Source of the DNA: Mesodorylaimus sp. YZB2_4
Lineage: Eukaryota; Nematoda; Enoplea; Dorylaimida; Dorylaimidae
Direction: 5' to 3'
DNA length: 64,000 bases
NCBI GenBank assembly: GCA_030248295.1
Contig: JASANH010000125.1
Span: 1 to 64,000, forward strand
Below are positions 24,801-36,139 of this stretch, piece after piece. A program made the translations under genes and the position numbers. Position 1 is the stretch's first letter. Each line of letters opens with the position of its first letter. The notes under the pieces are model-generated. The model searched no databases, had not been told where the DNA came from, and was given only the letters and a program-made list of their open reading frames with translations.

Positions 24801-27800
24801 CGATCAGTGGACCAAGATTTCTATCATCGGCCAGACTTTCCCTGAACCGCTTTGAAAACTTAAAATCCTGACCACCAGCAGGGATTTTAATTTCCTAGAG
24901 CTCTATCGTCCCAGCACTTTCATTGTATATCCAGCCATTTTAAATTCTTTCTCTAACTGCTCCACTGCCCTTGACCGCTTCGAGACCCCACCTGAGTAAT
25001 GCATTCCTTTCATGCTGGACTTCGCACAAGACGACTGGCCAAGGAGTACAAGATGGTATAAGGGGCATGCCTGAGGTTGGTTTAACTGATCAGGTCGATC
25101 AGGTCAGACAGGATTTGAGCATCGTTTTTCCATTCATGGACAATATTGTCAAGGTTTAGTGTTCGGCCGGGGCCCGACCCCAAAAAAGTGTGGCGTAGAT
25201 TCACCCCCGAAAACTTTCCCACCTTCGGCAATCGAAAAGACCCACTAAAGATAGCATCAGTATTTTCCGCGATGTTGTGAGTTAAAAAATACGGTGCTGC
25301 CTGCGTGGTGCGACGAGGCATTGTGCAATGCGCACATTTTTGCTAGTGGGATCTGGCGAGCACTTGGTAGTTGGGGCTAACTAGCTAGCCTACTTTTCTC
25401 TGAAAAAAAATTGTTCGAAGCGTCGTCCTATTTTGACAAAGTTTACAAGAAATTTTCAGGGTGCAACACTTATAGTGAAAACCTTGACGTCATTGATAAA
25501 TTTCAGGCTCAGGATGAGATCAACATGCAATAGCTTCGCCAGGCTCCTCACTGATAGTGCTCTTGCGTCTGCTGATCCGTAATAGATTCGTGGTATGTGT
25601 GAATGCTTCCGGTATAAATGCATCGTAAACTTCATGAAGTTCTTGGAACATGTCAAGAAATGAACATATAAGCAGACTTTGACACTCAGAAAGCTTTCTC
25701 TCATTCCCGTCCCCGCCGAGGTTATCTTCAGCCCCCAAAAAACCCAGCCCCCAAAAAAGGCCAACCCCATCCCCATCCCCGTCCCCGTCCCCGACCCCGA
25801 ACGGGAGAAGACTAACCCCGTCTCTGCCCCCGTCCCCGAAAAAGTCACCAACACCCGAAAGCTATTAAGGTTGACCATATAGCATCAGTAAAGCACCCCC
25901 CCGGGAATAGTATAGCACACACAGAAGTACCCGTTCTACACAGTCATCTCACTTATCGTCAGGCTAATCGTTATCCCACACCAACTGCCTAGCCTGCAGA
26001 TTTCGCCTACACAGCACCACATATTTTGCCACAAATTCATCCAGTGCAGGCACCAAACGAGGGTCCTATCAAGCTGAGCATCGCTGCAGTTCAGTATTGG
26101 CGGTCTACAGCACACTCACTAATGCCACACGTGTAATATTAGGTTACACGGGCCACATTGGAGGGAGCAGATGGTCTCAGACACATTTGCTAGGCAGGCC
26201 TCCTACTCTTATAAGAACCCAAAACATCGACCCGACGGGTTTCAATCTGACGATGCGGATAAAGCGGCCTACGAAGACCTAATACGTGAAATACGGCGGC
26301 CAACTGGCAAACAGATACTGCTCCGTGTATAAGGCAAGCACAGTGCAGGCAGGTCTACCTGGACAGGTGCCTTGTACACGTGACCTTGCTTCCTGTTTAC
26401 TGGGATTCCATAAAGTTAAAGCAATCAGAAAATACTCACTTTGGCCTCCTGAATGAACATCACGGCCGTCTGATCGACCTCCCTATCATCGGGCACAGCG
26501 GTGACAATGATATCGACCACTTCCACCCCGTCTGGAAATTTGAACTCAAATGCATCCGGCCAAGCAGGACCGATAGAGAAGTCCGTACTCTTTCGATCCA
26601 GTCTGAAATTACATGCACCCGCATTATTTAAAAATTTTTGCTCAAAATGTTTACAAGAAAAACTATTGTGCTGCACAACGTAAGTGATTCTTTTAAAACC
26701 TAGAAGCCATAGACCAGCATTCTCTGAAACTCAATATGCGTCAATAGCCAGACATGATATGGCTGGCGGGGCGGATATGGCAAGCAGCCCTTTGCTCACT
26801 TATCAATGATAAACGTATTTCTTTCCACTGTTCGCACTTGTAATCGATATCGAACTTCGTCCTCCGATGCACTGCTCACAGAAACGAACACATCGCTAGG
26901 CTTCTAAAGAAAAGCAAAGACAATTTTGTCAAGAAAAGGTTCACCAATACGCATGAAATAGATCAATCTTGCATCAAGCTAGTGTTTGAAAGACAGGGTC
27001 TTTTCACCTCTGACCTGACTTTGATCCTGATCGGCCCTCAGAAAATTTTTTGCCCTGACCCTGGCTTTGGCAAGAGGTCGATCAGGTGGGTTTTGACAGA
27101 TTTCTGACCTTGACCTCGGACATTACATCAAGCCTGTGCACTGGTCACATATACTAACACATCGCAAGAGATTGCGCAAAGAGCATCGCTGCACAGAGTA
27201 CACAACGCGTAGGCGGAAAACGAAGCACTCGCTCACATCGCACTATTCTTATCAGCTTGCAAAAACAAAATGGAGCATCCTTGCGACTGCATTAGTCAAC
27301 GCCAACAACATAAATCAGTGCATAATTCATCTTTAACGTAAACTTACCGTTTTTTCTTCTGTTGGACAGAAAAATCGTCTCACCATGTGAAATTTCGTGC
27401 TAAAAAAAATCTCCATTCAACAAATTTTAATCATGACTGCTATTAATGCAGAACTCACCCATCGATGGTCAAGGGGAGCATGAACGACAACGCAGACTCC
27501 TCCGTCCAAGCTGTAATCGTCAGTGGAAGCTTATCAGTGGAGTTCCATGGTGCGGGCAATTCTGGCTCTACAAGAGCAGTCTGGTCCTGAAAAATAATAG
27601 CAGCTAAAAAATTAGACAAGTCTGCCTCGCCGCAAAGGAAAACGTTTGCGCTTACTTTCGGGATGCTGAACAAATAAATATTTGGGGGTAAACTACCACC
27701 AACGGTGCCGTTATAATTTGCCTTCAATTCTCCATTGGTAACATTCAAAGTTTTAATGGGTTGTCCAGAGTATTCGACAGCATTGCAATATACTACGACG

Positions 27801-27826
27801 CACAGGAAATATAAAACGAGTTTCAT
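18803..27826 (-). CDS. SID-1/CHUP-1 (SIDT) family membrane protein
   Basis: SIDT proteins are multipass membrane proteins linked to dsRNA import (SID-1) or cholesterol uptake (CHUP-1). Exons on the minus strand, joined in phase: 27826-27656, 27586-27459, 27399-27348, 26903-26800, 26602-26440, 24206-24123, 24064-24007, 23947-23800, 23743-23598, 23448-23297, about 20826-20652, 20596-20478, 20423-20356, 19254-19155, about 19091-18972 and about 18871-18803. One short exon between 23297 and 20826 and the 3' end are missing from the model. The protein has a signal peptide (MKLVLYFLCVVVYCNA), then beta-rich extracellular segments with SIDT landmarks (LSFMLPLT, FKFPDGVEVVD, a CPM...TVTFTRH stretch). 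The first TM follows TKSGSDMSYSTP, then an acidic loop, then TM segments including ALFHSCPA, DYASYV and FYDGNDIWAF. In SIDT1/2 the last motif carries two metal-binding His (HDIWH); here they are Asn and Ala. Introns hold many repeats. Confidence 0.85.
19920..20030. repeat. Palindromic ggtcagc/gaccagc repeat
   Basis: Contains gccaatggccacgtggtcagc, gtgaccagcggtcaaa and cacagtggtcagcagcca, related to the inner arms of the fold-back at 6590-6916. It lies in a 3'-side region of the SIDT gene between exons. Confidence 0.45.
20115..20313 (-). mobile_element. tRNA-derived SINE, copy 2
   Basis: Minus-strand copy of the SINE at 11575-11705: cccgtattgcttggtg head, a B-box-like ggttcaatcccc, and the shared taaaccctcgc body. 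It sits in an intron of the SIDT gene, in sense orientation with it. Its middle has a partial internal duplication (gacggaagtc twice) not seen in copy 1. Confidence 0.65.
21594..22180. mobile_element. Nested element with gggatcggga-type inverted ends
   Basis: The left end reads agggatgggtcgggatcac followed by several gatcgggatcggg units; the right end reads aatcccgatgcc...ggattgggatcccaacc then tatccct, an imperfect inverted counterpart. A related solitary end is seen near 57130-57200. It is interrupted by the 171 bp element at 21783-21953. Confidence 0.55.
21783..21953. mobile_element. 171 bp MITE with 20 bp perfect TIRs
   Basis: Ends are exact inverted copies: 21783-21802 begins gtaccgtatttcctcgaa and 21934-21953 is its reverse complement. 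The outer TA on each side could be a TA target duplication, as for Tc1/mariner-type MITEs. The interior is a degenerate tandem of gggggaga/ggaggattt-like units. It forms the innermost of three nested insertions. Confidence 0.8.
22474..22490. repeat. Poly-G tract, 17 G
   Basis: Homopolymer run near the right end of the 1.6 kb TIR element. Confidence 0.9.
23551..23572. repeat. Poly-C tract, 22 C (poly-G in the SIDT transcript)
   Basis: Longest pure G/C run in the window. It lies in the 148 bp intron between two SIDT exons (23598 and 23448), so it is G-rich on the coding strand close to splice sites. Confidence 0.9.
24649..24712. repeat. Hairpin with 27 bp arms
   Basis: aataaat..tttatagctgaat..cac is followed after a short loop by its imperfect inverse ending attatttatt; small palindrome in a long SIDT intron. 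Confidence 0.6.
25735..25835. repeat. C-rich ccccgt/ccccat microsatellite
   Basis: Short tandem ccccat and ccccgt units with cccccaaaa interruptions, in a SIDT intron. It creates a spurious Pro/Val open frame on the plus strand. Confidence 0.6.
26155..26340 (+). repeat. Dispersed repeat, copy A (second copy 58662-58852)
   Basis: Both copies contain attggagg, catcRacccgacggg followed by ttcaRcct-like sequence, then cggcggcca and cgtgtataaggc in the same order and orientation. Copy A lies in a SIDT intron. Family unknown; a tRNA-derived origin is possible but not shown. Confidence 0.55.
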
Positions 27827-29286
27827 GATAAAAAATGAAAAGTTCAAGCTCGAGCTAGCGACTCTCGCCAATATTAACCAGGCGAGCGGTTTTGAGTCAG
27901 CTTTTTACGTAAATAGAATCGCGCAATCTACAGTAGAAGTTGGCGAAGGGGAAAGAAAATAACGCTTGCAAAATGAATCACAGTTACGTAATAATTACGA
28001 AAAATATAATCCTCTAGGGTTTCTAGCAACAAGAAGCCAAACGTGCTTGTGTCTGCACCGCATGTGTCGCACTTGCATCTGGATGGGAAATACCAGCCAG
28101 CCGCTCTGCGCTGTTGAGTGTTGAGGGAGACAGCGCCGTTGCCTGGAGAGGCTGTTAGTGAAGCTTCTGGTTTTAAGTGCGCAAATCGATTGGGATGTCC
28201 CGTTACTCACATATTCCTGCGCACGCTGCACGATGCGTGGGATGATGTAACTCAAGGCCGCCATGTCAAATACAAATTGTAAATGACCTTGCATTTGCCC
28301 GAATGTGAGGCAGGTACCCTAAAGCGAGGCAAAATATCACTGGGAAAAAATCTGGGTAGGTTTTTGTCGGTTCGTTTCCAGTTTTGCACTCTAGCGCACA
28401 GCGCGTTTGTGAGTATGGCGGGGATTTTTCCACGCACAAGCTCACAAGACATAACGTTGGCGGGTGGGGTTGGGGTTGGCGATTAGCAAAAGAGCTTCCC
28501 GTCATTGTGCGTACGAGTTTTGATATAAGTGAGCATATAACCGGATTATGTCCGTTCTGTTCAAAAAAAAGGCAATCCCCAAAAATTCTGCTCCAAGATT
28601 CTAGATATTGAAATCCAATATTAGGATGGAGTCAATACAGCAAAAGACTACACCATCGTATGTTTCTTTCACACGCAAGGGGCGTATCCGTTGTATCCAG
28701 ACTCTGAAATCTTTCCCTGAGAGTTAGGTGTGTCGAATGTACTCCACACTTGACAAATTTCGCACGCAAACCTCCACAGGCAATGAAAAAAACTGGCTTT
28801 GGCCGGAAGAACACATTCACAAGGCACGATTTTGGAAAAGGGAGCGGTGCGGTTGCCACTATTATACTGACTCTTACATTTCTTACTAAAAAATTTATTA
28901 CACCATTTTATCGAGTGTTCTCAAGGTACGCCGAAAATGATGCCCCAACCCCACAGTCGACTGCATATGGCAAATATGGAACACGATTGGAACATGCGAA
29001 TGTTAGCCGCATCAGAATTAATTACAAAAAGGTATGAATGGTTTTGCATTTTTACTTTTTAAATGCCTGCCGATGAAATCTTGATGTTTGCCTTCCTTAT
29101 ATGTGTGAATCCGTGAAAGACATAAACCTAGGCTGAACACGAGACTTGTGCGAGACAATTATTATTGTGACGTACGTCGTATCCGGGTTCCGCATGTAAA
29201 GGGGTCAGGAAATGTCGTCCATGCCAAATTCGTAGGCTGACTTGTATTCTAACTGTACAATATTGAGTCTCTTAGAGAGGGACGAA
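27827..29286. other. Intergenic region between SIDT and Dispatched
   Basis: The two genes are divergent, so this 1.46 kb should hold both promoters. No coding exon was recognised and no clear TATA or conserved site can be singled out. Confidence 0.4.
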
Positions 29287-32200
29287 ATGTTTGCGAAAAT
29301 GTGTTCAGAAAAATTGGCAAGATTAGAAATTCGGTTAACTTCTAGCTTCTGCTCATTCATTTATAATCGCCCGGTCACCGTGTTGGTGGTCAGTGGATTT
29401 CTCTCTGTCGTACTCCTTTCGTTGGGAATACACTTCAGTTCGTGGCCTGATTTTACGGACCAGGCTAAGGTAAGTTTTTAGTGCTCGAAATTTTAATTTT
29501 AATTTATACCTCTTACAAATGTCACTGATAAAATGCGAGAGAAATTCGTTTTTTTGATTCAAAACTCACTTCACACAACGCATTTTATTTACAGGGATTC
29601 GAAACCAGAAACACAGAACTTAGTAAGCATGTTGTGACATGGACTAAATTGGATAAACATATGAGCATATACTCCGACATATCGGAACCATATTTTCGGC
29701 GTCTACATCCGGATTCCTTTGCTGAAAACAAATTGAGGTATGTGACAAATACGAGTGTGACTATCAGTACAAACGCTTGATCAACTATAACTATGACGGC
29801 ACAGACTTTCTAGAAAAAAACGCCACAGTGCCTTCACTGGGCCGAGTCCATCTCGATCGAACGAAGGCAAGACATTTCTGGAATCTTTCTTCACTGGCGC
29901 CGCGGATGAATCGCCCTGTTTGCAAATCACTTTTGATAGCACTGATGAACAAGGAGCCTTTGCACAAAATGGTAAGTACTTTATGCGCTTATGCGATTTT
30001 TGGTCTTTCAAAAAACACTGCACTATATACACATTAATAAAGCACATAAATGTTGTCTGCGTTTCGTAGTACGAATCAGTTTAAAGTGAAAGACGCAGAA
30101 ACATTAGCAATCAGGTACTTTTATCTGTTTTCAGAGTCTCAGAACAACCGTATAGCTTTGTCGCACCTCACAAAATTGTTGACTTGTTCCATCAATGCCC
30201 CCGCTTTTGTGCAAAATAGGATGTTTTTTTAGCATATTTTTTCAGTCAAGTTATTTTTGAGTCGCCATCGTTCGACTCCCTTTTCTCACTCGACAGTATG
30301 AGCGAACTGTGCAAATTTCAAGCCGACACTGACAAAGTGCTCGACCCAATACGCTCAGCTATCGATTTCCGATATTTCTGGAGTCTACCCAATTATCTGA
30401 CTTGTATGAACGGCCTGCTTACATGCAACGAATTGACGGAAAAAAGTATCGTAAACTCGGCCAAAATTATTCGCGAATGTTTCGATTATAGAGAAATAAT
30501 TATTTTCTGTGGCTTACAACAAGATGGTTTTGAATATTTAAAAAGGCACCCAAAAAATTGTAGTCAACTTCCTTGTGAATGTCGCTCGAAATTTGTCTTC
30601 GGTATATTTTATTACATGTTATCAAAAAATGTTGTCAGTTCGAGCGGGCCAATTTACACGGACGTCATTCTGCCAGCATTGCAATGGGAGGCGTACGAAT
30701 ATCAAGGGACGCCTAATTTGACCAGCGATCAAATGTTGAATGTCTACAATAACTTGGCCGAATTAACTCAGGGAGTTCACCTACTGAAAGCGAAGGGCAT
30801 AACAATGGGTATCAAATATACGGCATTCTTGGAGACTTTCTATCGGGATTGCTTTTTCGTATTAGCCGCGTGGGTGGCTGTTTACTTGATCATTTGGCTA
30901 TATTCAGGATCACTCTTTTTCACGTTTGCTGTTCTCTTATCAGTCGTTTTCTCAGTAGGTGTCTCCTATTTCGTATATAAACTGGTATTTCGTCTCCAAT
31001 TTTTCCCATTCATGAATCTACTGATGGTCATTTTATTGATTGGTATCGGAGCTGATGATACGTTCGTGCTCAAGGTAAGGAAGGATACTGCGCTATTGTG
31101 GGTCAGGAGGACACCTTAATTTATGCTTTGTTGGTGGTGTAACATACTCGTAGGCGCACAGGTATTCAGCCCTGGAGGACAGTCGTAGAAAATCGCTGGT
31201 ACGTCAGCCAGTCAGATTGATGTTTCACAGTGTAGTCTTTGACTGTTGGAATAAGTTGTATGCGGAGTGCGTAAGCTCCCCGCGGCTTTGCCTACCAACG
31301 GTCAATCTCTGACTCAGGACGACACTATCTATCATGGAGGTGAGGGGGCTACATCAGCGACTTTGATTTTTCGAACGTGCCATGTGGTACTTATTCCCTC
31401 TAACTTCCTTCTGGGCGTGAGCTATCCACATAAACATGAGACTTTTTCAGCACATTTTCGACACTCCGTCTCGTAAATCACGTTCAGTCGTGGTGAATGG
31501 TGTTCCAACAACAATACCACCAGCATATGGAAAAGAGGACACGCGCGACGCTTTGTCGCACGCCGCACTCTCCATGTTCATCTGCAGCGCTACGACAGCA
31601 GCAGCATTTTATGCCAATTTGGTCAGCGATATCGTGGTGATCAAATGCTTTGGCGTCTTCGCTGGAACTACCATGCTAATCAACTATTTGTTGGTGGTGA
31701 CTTGGTTGCCTGCATCGCTCATCGTGCTTAATACTTATTTCGACCCGTGTTTCGAAAAGTTATGTCCGAGTGGGCTACTTGGATTCGCTCGCAAAGTTTG
31801 GGCCATGGGTGCCTTATTGCCAAACTATATTTTATTAACAGCTCTTCCACGTGCTGTCATGATGTTGAAGTATTTTTGGATCGCTCTCTTCAGCGCTATT
31901 TTCATTGGATCGTGCGTGGTGGTCTTTTATCAACCGGGTGTAGCTCTGCCTGTTCGAAATCCCCTACAAATGTTCAAACCTTCGAATCCTTTAGAGTGGT
32001 ACGATGATTTTGCCACGGAGTATTTCAGTTTTGCTGAAGATTTATTTAAACAACCGATGGAAGTGGTTGTAGTTTTTGGTGTGAAAGCGGCTGATGACAA
32101 TGGGCTGATGGAACCCAATGATTACGATGTCCCCCTCGAATCTACACAATTCTTTGCTGAACCAGGATTCCAAATGAATTTGACATTCCTGCACGCAATC

Positions 32201-33446
32201 AACGACGTATGTCATCAATTAAACAAAGCTAACTTTTTGCTTAATGTTATTCGATGCTTTCCGGATGACTTTTTCGAATGGTCGAAAAGACAAGGTTGCT
32301 CAGATAAGAAAAACACGACAGGAGATCCATGTTGTAATATTTATGAACCAACATTCGTCGATTCTAGGGATATGGTATTTTGTTTAGCACAGTCCACAAA
32401 AGCCTTGGATGTGATGGGCGGTGGACCAATATTTCGTATGAGCGATTTGAACAGGGCTGCTGGTTTTGTTCTTTATTATAATGCCAATTACACTTGGTCA
32501 CCAGATTACACAAAATTGAAAAAATTCTTTACAGATGTTGATGGTGGTATGAAAGAGGTAAATCAAAAAAGGCGGTCCGTTTTTAGCGAATAGTGAATCT
32601 AAATTAGATCACTCTCTGTCTAAATGTTCACCAAGGAAGACTTTATTTCAGATTCTGCAAGCAAGCGATCTGAAAGCGATCCAAGACGGCTGGTTTGTGA
32701 CAACTACTGTGCATCCACTCTTGTGGTACGACTTGCAATGCAGTCTGCTCAGAGGCACGACAGTCGGCATCCTGGTATCCGTGGGTGTGGCACTAATCGT
32801 GGCGGCAGTCACCATGCGTGCATTCGTTCTGAGCATCCTCAGCGTGATCACAGTATTTGCTATCAATGTGGTAATTATCGCCTGCCTGATCCTACTCGAT
32901 TGGCACTTGAACATTGTGGAGTCAACCCTGATTATATTGACCGTCGGGCTGGCATTTGACTTCACACTAAACTATGCAGTGGCTTATCAATTATCACCGA
33001 AAGGCACCAGGGAACAGAAAGTGTGCACTGTGCTGCAGTACATGGGTATGCCAGTATTTCTGGCCTTCCTGACGACTTTCGTGGCCGGCCTGATCATGTT
33101 GCCTTCATCAATCATGGCTTATTACCAAATAGGGGTGTTTATGGTTCTGGTGGGTGTGATCAGCTGGTTATACTCGGGCCTATTTTTCTTGTCACTTCTT
33201 GCCGTGGTTGGCCCTGAGGACTGTGAATGGACATTACTACAGAATATGATGCCCAATGCGGCTAAGAGATTCTGGAGGAGCCAAACCTCGACGGTGGCGT
33301 CCAGCGCAAGTGCGGGTGTGGAGGAAGCTAGGGCAGACAGTGTCGAGATGAGTGCCAGACAACAGAATGCAACTCAAGCGAGCAATAACGTGAATGCTAG
33401 AGTAGAAAATGGTGTGACAGTGCAAAGATTGGTACCTGATGCCTAG
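29287..33446 (+). CDS. Dispatched-family (CHE-14-like) RND transporter
   Basis: Dispatched proteins are 12-TM RND/sterol-sensing-domain transporters that release lipidated signals; nematode CHE-14 acts in apical secretion of epithelia. Exons in phase: 29287-29469, 29595-29737, 29829-29971 (or from 29805), 30135-30150, 30246-31074, 31154-31270, 31451-32557 and 32652-33446, giving 1,110 residues. Landmarks: an early TM, then the RND start motif GFETRNTELS, a Cys-rich luminal loop, FFPFMNL and the TM4 relay motif GIGADDTFVL, then HAALSMFICSATTAAAFYAN and NYLLVVTWLPAS typical of Dispatched, a second luminal loop with DPCCNIY, and a last exon with ESTLIILTVGLAFDFTLNYA, keeping the TM10 Asp of the proton/sodium relay. 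The 16-nt fourth exon is predicted because it alone restores phase between flanking exons. The N-terminal loop is the least certain part. Confidence 0.9.
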
Positions 33447-34228
33447 ACTTTTCGCAGACCCTACGGTCTATTGTATAAATTTTAAAAGTTTAATGTTCAG
33501 AATATTGAAAAGATTATGATAGAGATAGTTGTTAGACAGGATATAAAACATTTTCATTATAACTAGAGCAGTTTCTGGACTGAGAATGATGGGGCGTCAT
33601 CTGCGAGCTAATCATCTTGACACCAAAATGGATTCAATCCTTCGACGGCTCGGAGCTCTGGAAACGCCAAAGAGAAACCCCAAACGGTTGACCGTGGAAC
33701 GCTGACTTTTTGAGGTAGCATGAACAGGCCGAGAACTGTATGCGTCCAAAATTTAGTCCAAATCCGTTCGTGGAGTCGCGAGATTGTGCTCCAAGTTCAC
33801 TCGTGGGTCCTGTGATGTGCGGGTTAAAGTCAACACTGCACCAGTTAACCGAAATCGTTCAGATTCAAACATTCAAACAACAAACTTGTTCATTCAAACA
33901 AGTTTGTTGGCAGTTTTTAGGGACAAAAGTATGAATGTGAAAAAATAGCGCATGTGCTTAGTCTCACATAATCCATTGGGCGAAGTTGGGAGTCGAACAA
34001 GTGCGAGGTTGCTTGGGATTTCTGATGTCACCAAGGATCACTTTGGTTCCTGCACTAACTCGTCTCGTCGATATTATCTCCCAGGATACGAGCAATTGGA
34101 GAACTCGAGGGCCACGCCAACGCCTTCAAGTTTCAGAGTTGTGCATGACAGCTAACGACAATATTCAAAACGCTGGGCCCTCTCACATTTTGTCCCCTCC
34201 CTAAAATAGATTTTTCTACTGTTTCACG
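33447..34228. other. Intergenic region
   Basis: No exon recognised. A small hairpin (caaacttgttcattcaaacaagtttg) lies near 33880-33910. No AATAAA is obvious just after the Dispatched stop; gtataaatt near 33472 is a possible variant. Confidence 0.4.
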
Positions 34229-35722
34229 ATGACATCAGTGGCCCCGAAAATTTCGGAGTCAGCGGATTCGACTAACCCTGAACAAAATAAAATTGTTACT
34301 AAAACTTTAGATCTTCTTTATACGACTGGATCTTACTTTGCTGTACGCTTATTACATAACAAAAAACAAGAATGGAGACGTCCAATCTATTTTGGATCCA
34401 GAATTCTGTTCGCCTTTCTTTGCCTTTTGTTCTTGCTGGCCCTGCTAGTCTGTGTTTGTTTATGCTTTCCAGTACTTGATCATGGCAGGATTAAAATCAA
34501 TCTCGATATCTTTTTTATATATCCATTTATATGGACCGGTTTCACCATCGATAGCTTGGCTTGTTTTATCACATTAAATCTTGGCATGGAGTATTTCATA
34601 GAAATCAAAGATTTTAAGAGCCGTCTGCTGGAAGACACAGAATTTACAAGGCTTCCAAAAACTACGTATATCAAATGGCGTCGTAAAACCAGATACCTGC
34701 TGCTAATGCTGAGTATCTTAATCATGTTCCAAATCGGGCTAGCCTGCAGCATGATGGCGGGCATAATCGACACCCCAGTCAAAATGGAACGTATCACATA
34801 TTGGGTATTTTTGCCCGAATGGTTCGGCTGGGTCCTCTGGTGTGCGGTTGTAATTTTATGCCCATTACATATCGGCTATCATTGCATATTTATGGCCAGT
34901 CAGTGTGAATTGGTGTGTTTATATTTTCGAGCATATAACAAAAAACTGAAAGCTGAAGATGCGGATAGCTTCACGTGTAAACGAATTTTGACATATCAAA
35001 ATCAATATTATCGATTGGCGAAATTGGTTCACTATTTGGATCATGCATTCAGAGTGTCGTGTTTTTTCCAGCTCTCTGTTGTGACGATCGCCAGTTGTTT
35101 CGTATTATATCTCTTCGCTGATGGAAAGACGGGGTTGGGTAATTTGGTGTACGTCACGTGTTCCTTGTGCGGTTTGATTTGCATGTTTTCATTTACTGCC
35201 ATACCATCGTTATTGATCGATAACCAGGTGAGGTTGGGGAAATTTTGGCAAAGATTAATTCACAAATATTAACAATTTCAGGCGGCCAAACCAAAATTTT
35301 TACTGAGAGCGTGGTTGCTGAAATATAATCAAGAACACCAGGACAGCACCCCCGATCAAGTAAGACAAGATTTTGCCTTTTCAGGTTTTAAGACTTTTCA
35401 TTACAGTTGATTTTCCACATTTTAATGTCATTTTTATAGGCTACTCATCAAGCTTTTGTAACTTTTCTGCAATGCGTTCTCTCTGAAGATGTTGGCATAA
35501 CGGTGGCTTCCCTGTCAAAACTAAATTCTAATCTCCTAGTGACTGTAAGTAGTCCTTGCTCAAGGCATTTTCGTTGAAGAGAATTAGTTTTTTTCCATTT
35601 TGTTGCATTTCTAGTTAGCATCGATGATTATAACGTATTTCCTTGTCATACTGCAATTTGGCGTCGACATTAGTTCTAAAAACGGATGCTCGAGAGAGAC
35701 CAATAGCACAGAATTTCCGTGA
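34229..35722 (+). CDS. Gustatory-receptor-family 7TM protein (LITE-1/GUR/EGL-47 type)
   Basis: Four exons, all phase 0: 34229-35227, 35282-35359, 35440-35544 and 35615-35722, giving 429 residues, close to the usual 430-450 for nematode members. The protein has a cytosolic N-terminus of about 50 residues and seven hydrophobic segments (the first around LFAFLCLLFLLALLVCVCL). The final exon carries TYFLVILQF, matching the TYhhhhhQF signature of TM7 in arthropod and nematode Gr-type receptors. These proteins are seven-pass, inverted relative to GPCRs, and serve as ligand-gated cation channels or photosensors (LITE-1, GUR-3). The sequence alone cannot tell whether this one senses chemicals or light. 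Introns are 54, 80 and 70 bp. A GPCR of another class is less likely because no DRY or NPxxY motif exists. Confidence 0.82.
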
Positions 35723-36139
35723 CTTGATGCACGTGTCTGGTGCACTAGGCTGAAATTTCAGAGTGATATTACAGTGGGTGACCGCGTGATGTTAGTGAGG
35801 CACGAGCCCTGCAATTGATATACTTCGAGTTTTGGTGGGTGGTTTTGATGGTATTCGCAAGAGTAAAAATGCTTATCGAGTGGATGCTTCTGGCGATTAT
35901 TCTGGTAACCGCTCGAATGCCTCCCCTCCCATACTTTTCCTTTGGTCCATCAACCGACAAGTGTTGTCGTCGTTACATATATAATTATGCAACCATCGGA
36001 GTTAGCCTCAGAAAGCTTTATTGGAATGATGGTAACTCAATGATTACATCTCAAAGGAAGATACATCACCGGGGAAAGGGAGCACGTAGACATTAGACAG
36101 GTACTCCATTACTAAACATGTTTTCCGCCTTTGACTCAC
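35723..36139. other. Intergenic region, possible 3' exon of the neighbour
   Basis: Contains no recognised coding segment. The minus-strand small secreted gene ends its visible exon at 36140 with a GT donor, so its next exon may lie here. Confidence 0.3.

Noticed and set aside
25679-25882. Plus-strand Pro/Val-rich open frame
   Set aside because: Produced by the ccccgt/ccccat microsatellite in an intron.
31075-31270. A frameshift in Dispatched after GIGADDTFVL
   Set aside because: Using the acceptor at 31231 breaks the frame, but the acceptor at 31153 gives a 117-nt exon open in phase with both neighbours.
29242-33446. Naming the gene as a patched-related (PTR) protein
   Set aside because: The GxxxDD and RND topology are shared, but HAALSMFICSATTAAAFYAN and TWLPAS match Dispatched far better than PTR proteins.
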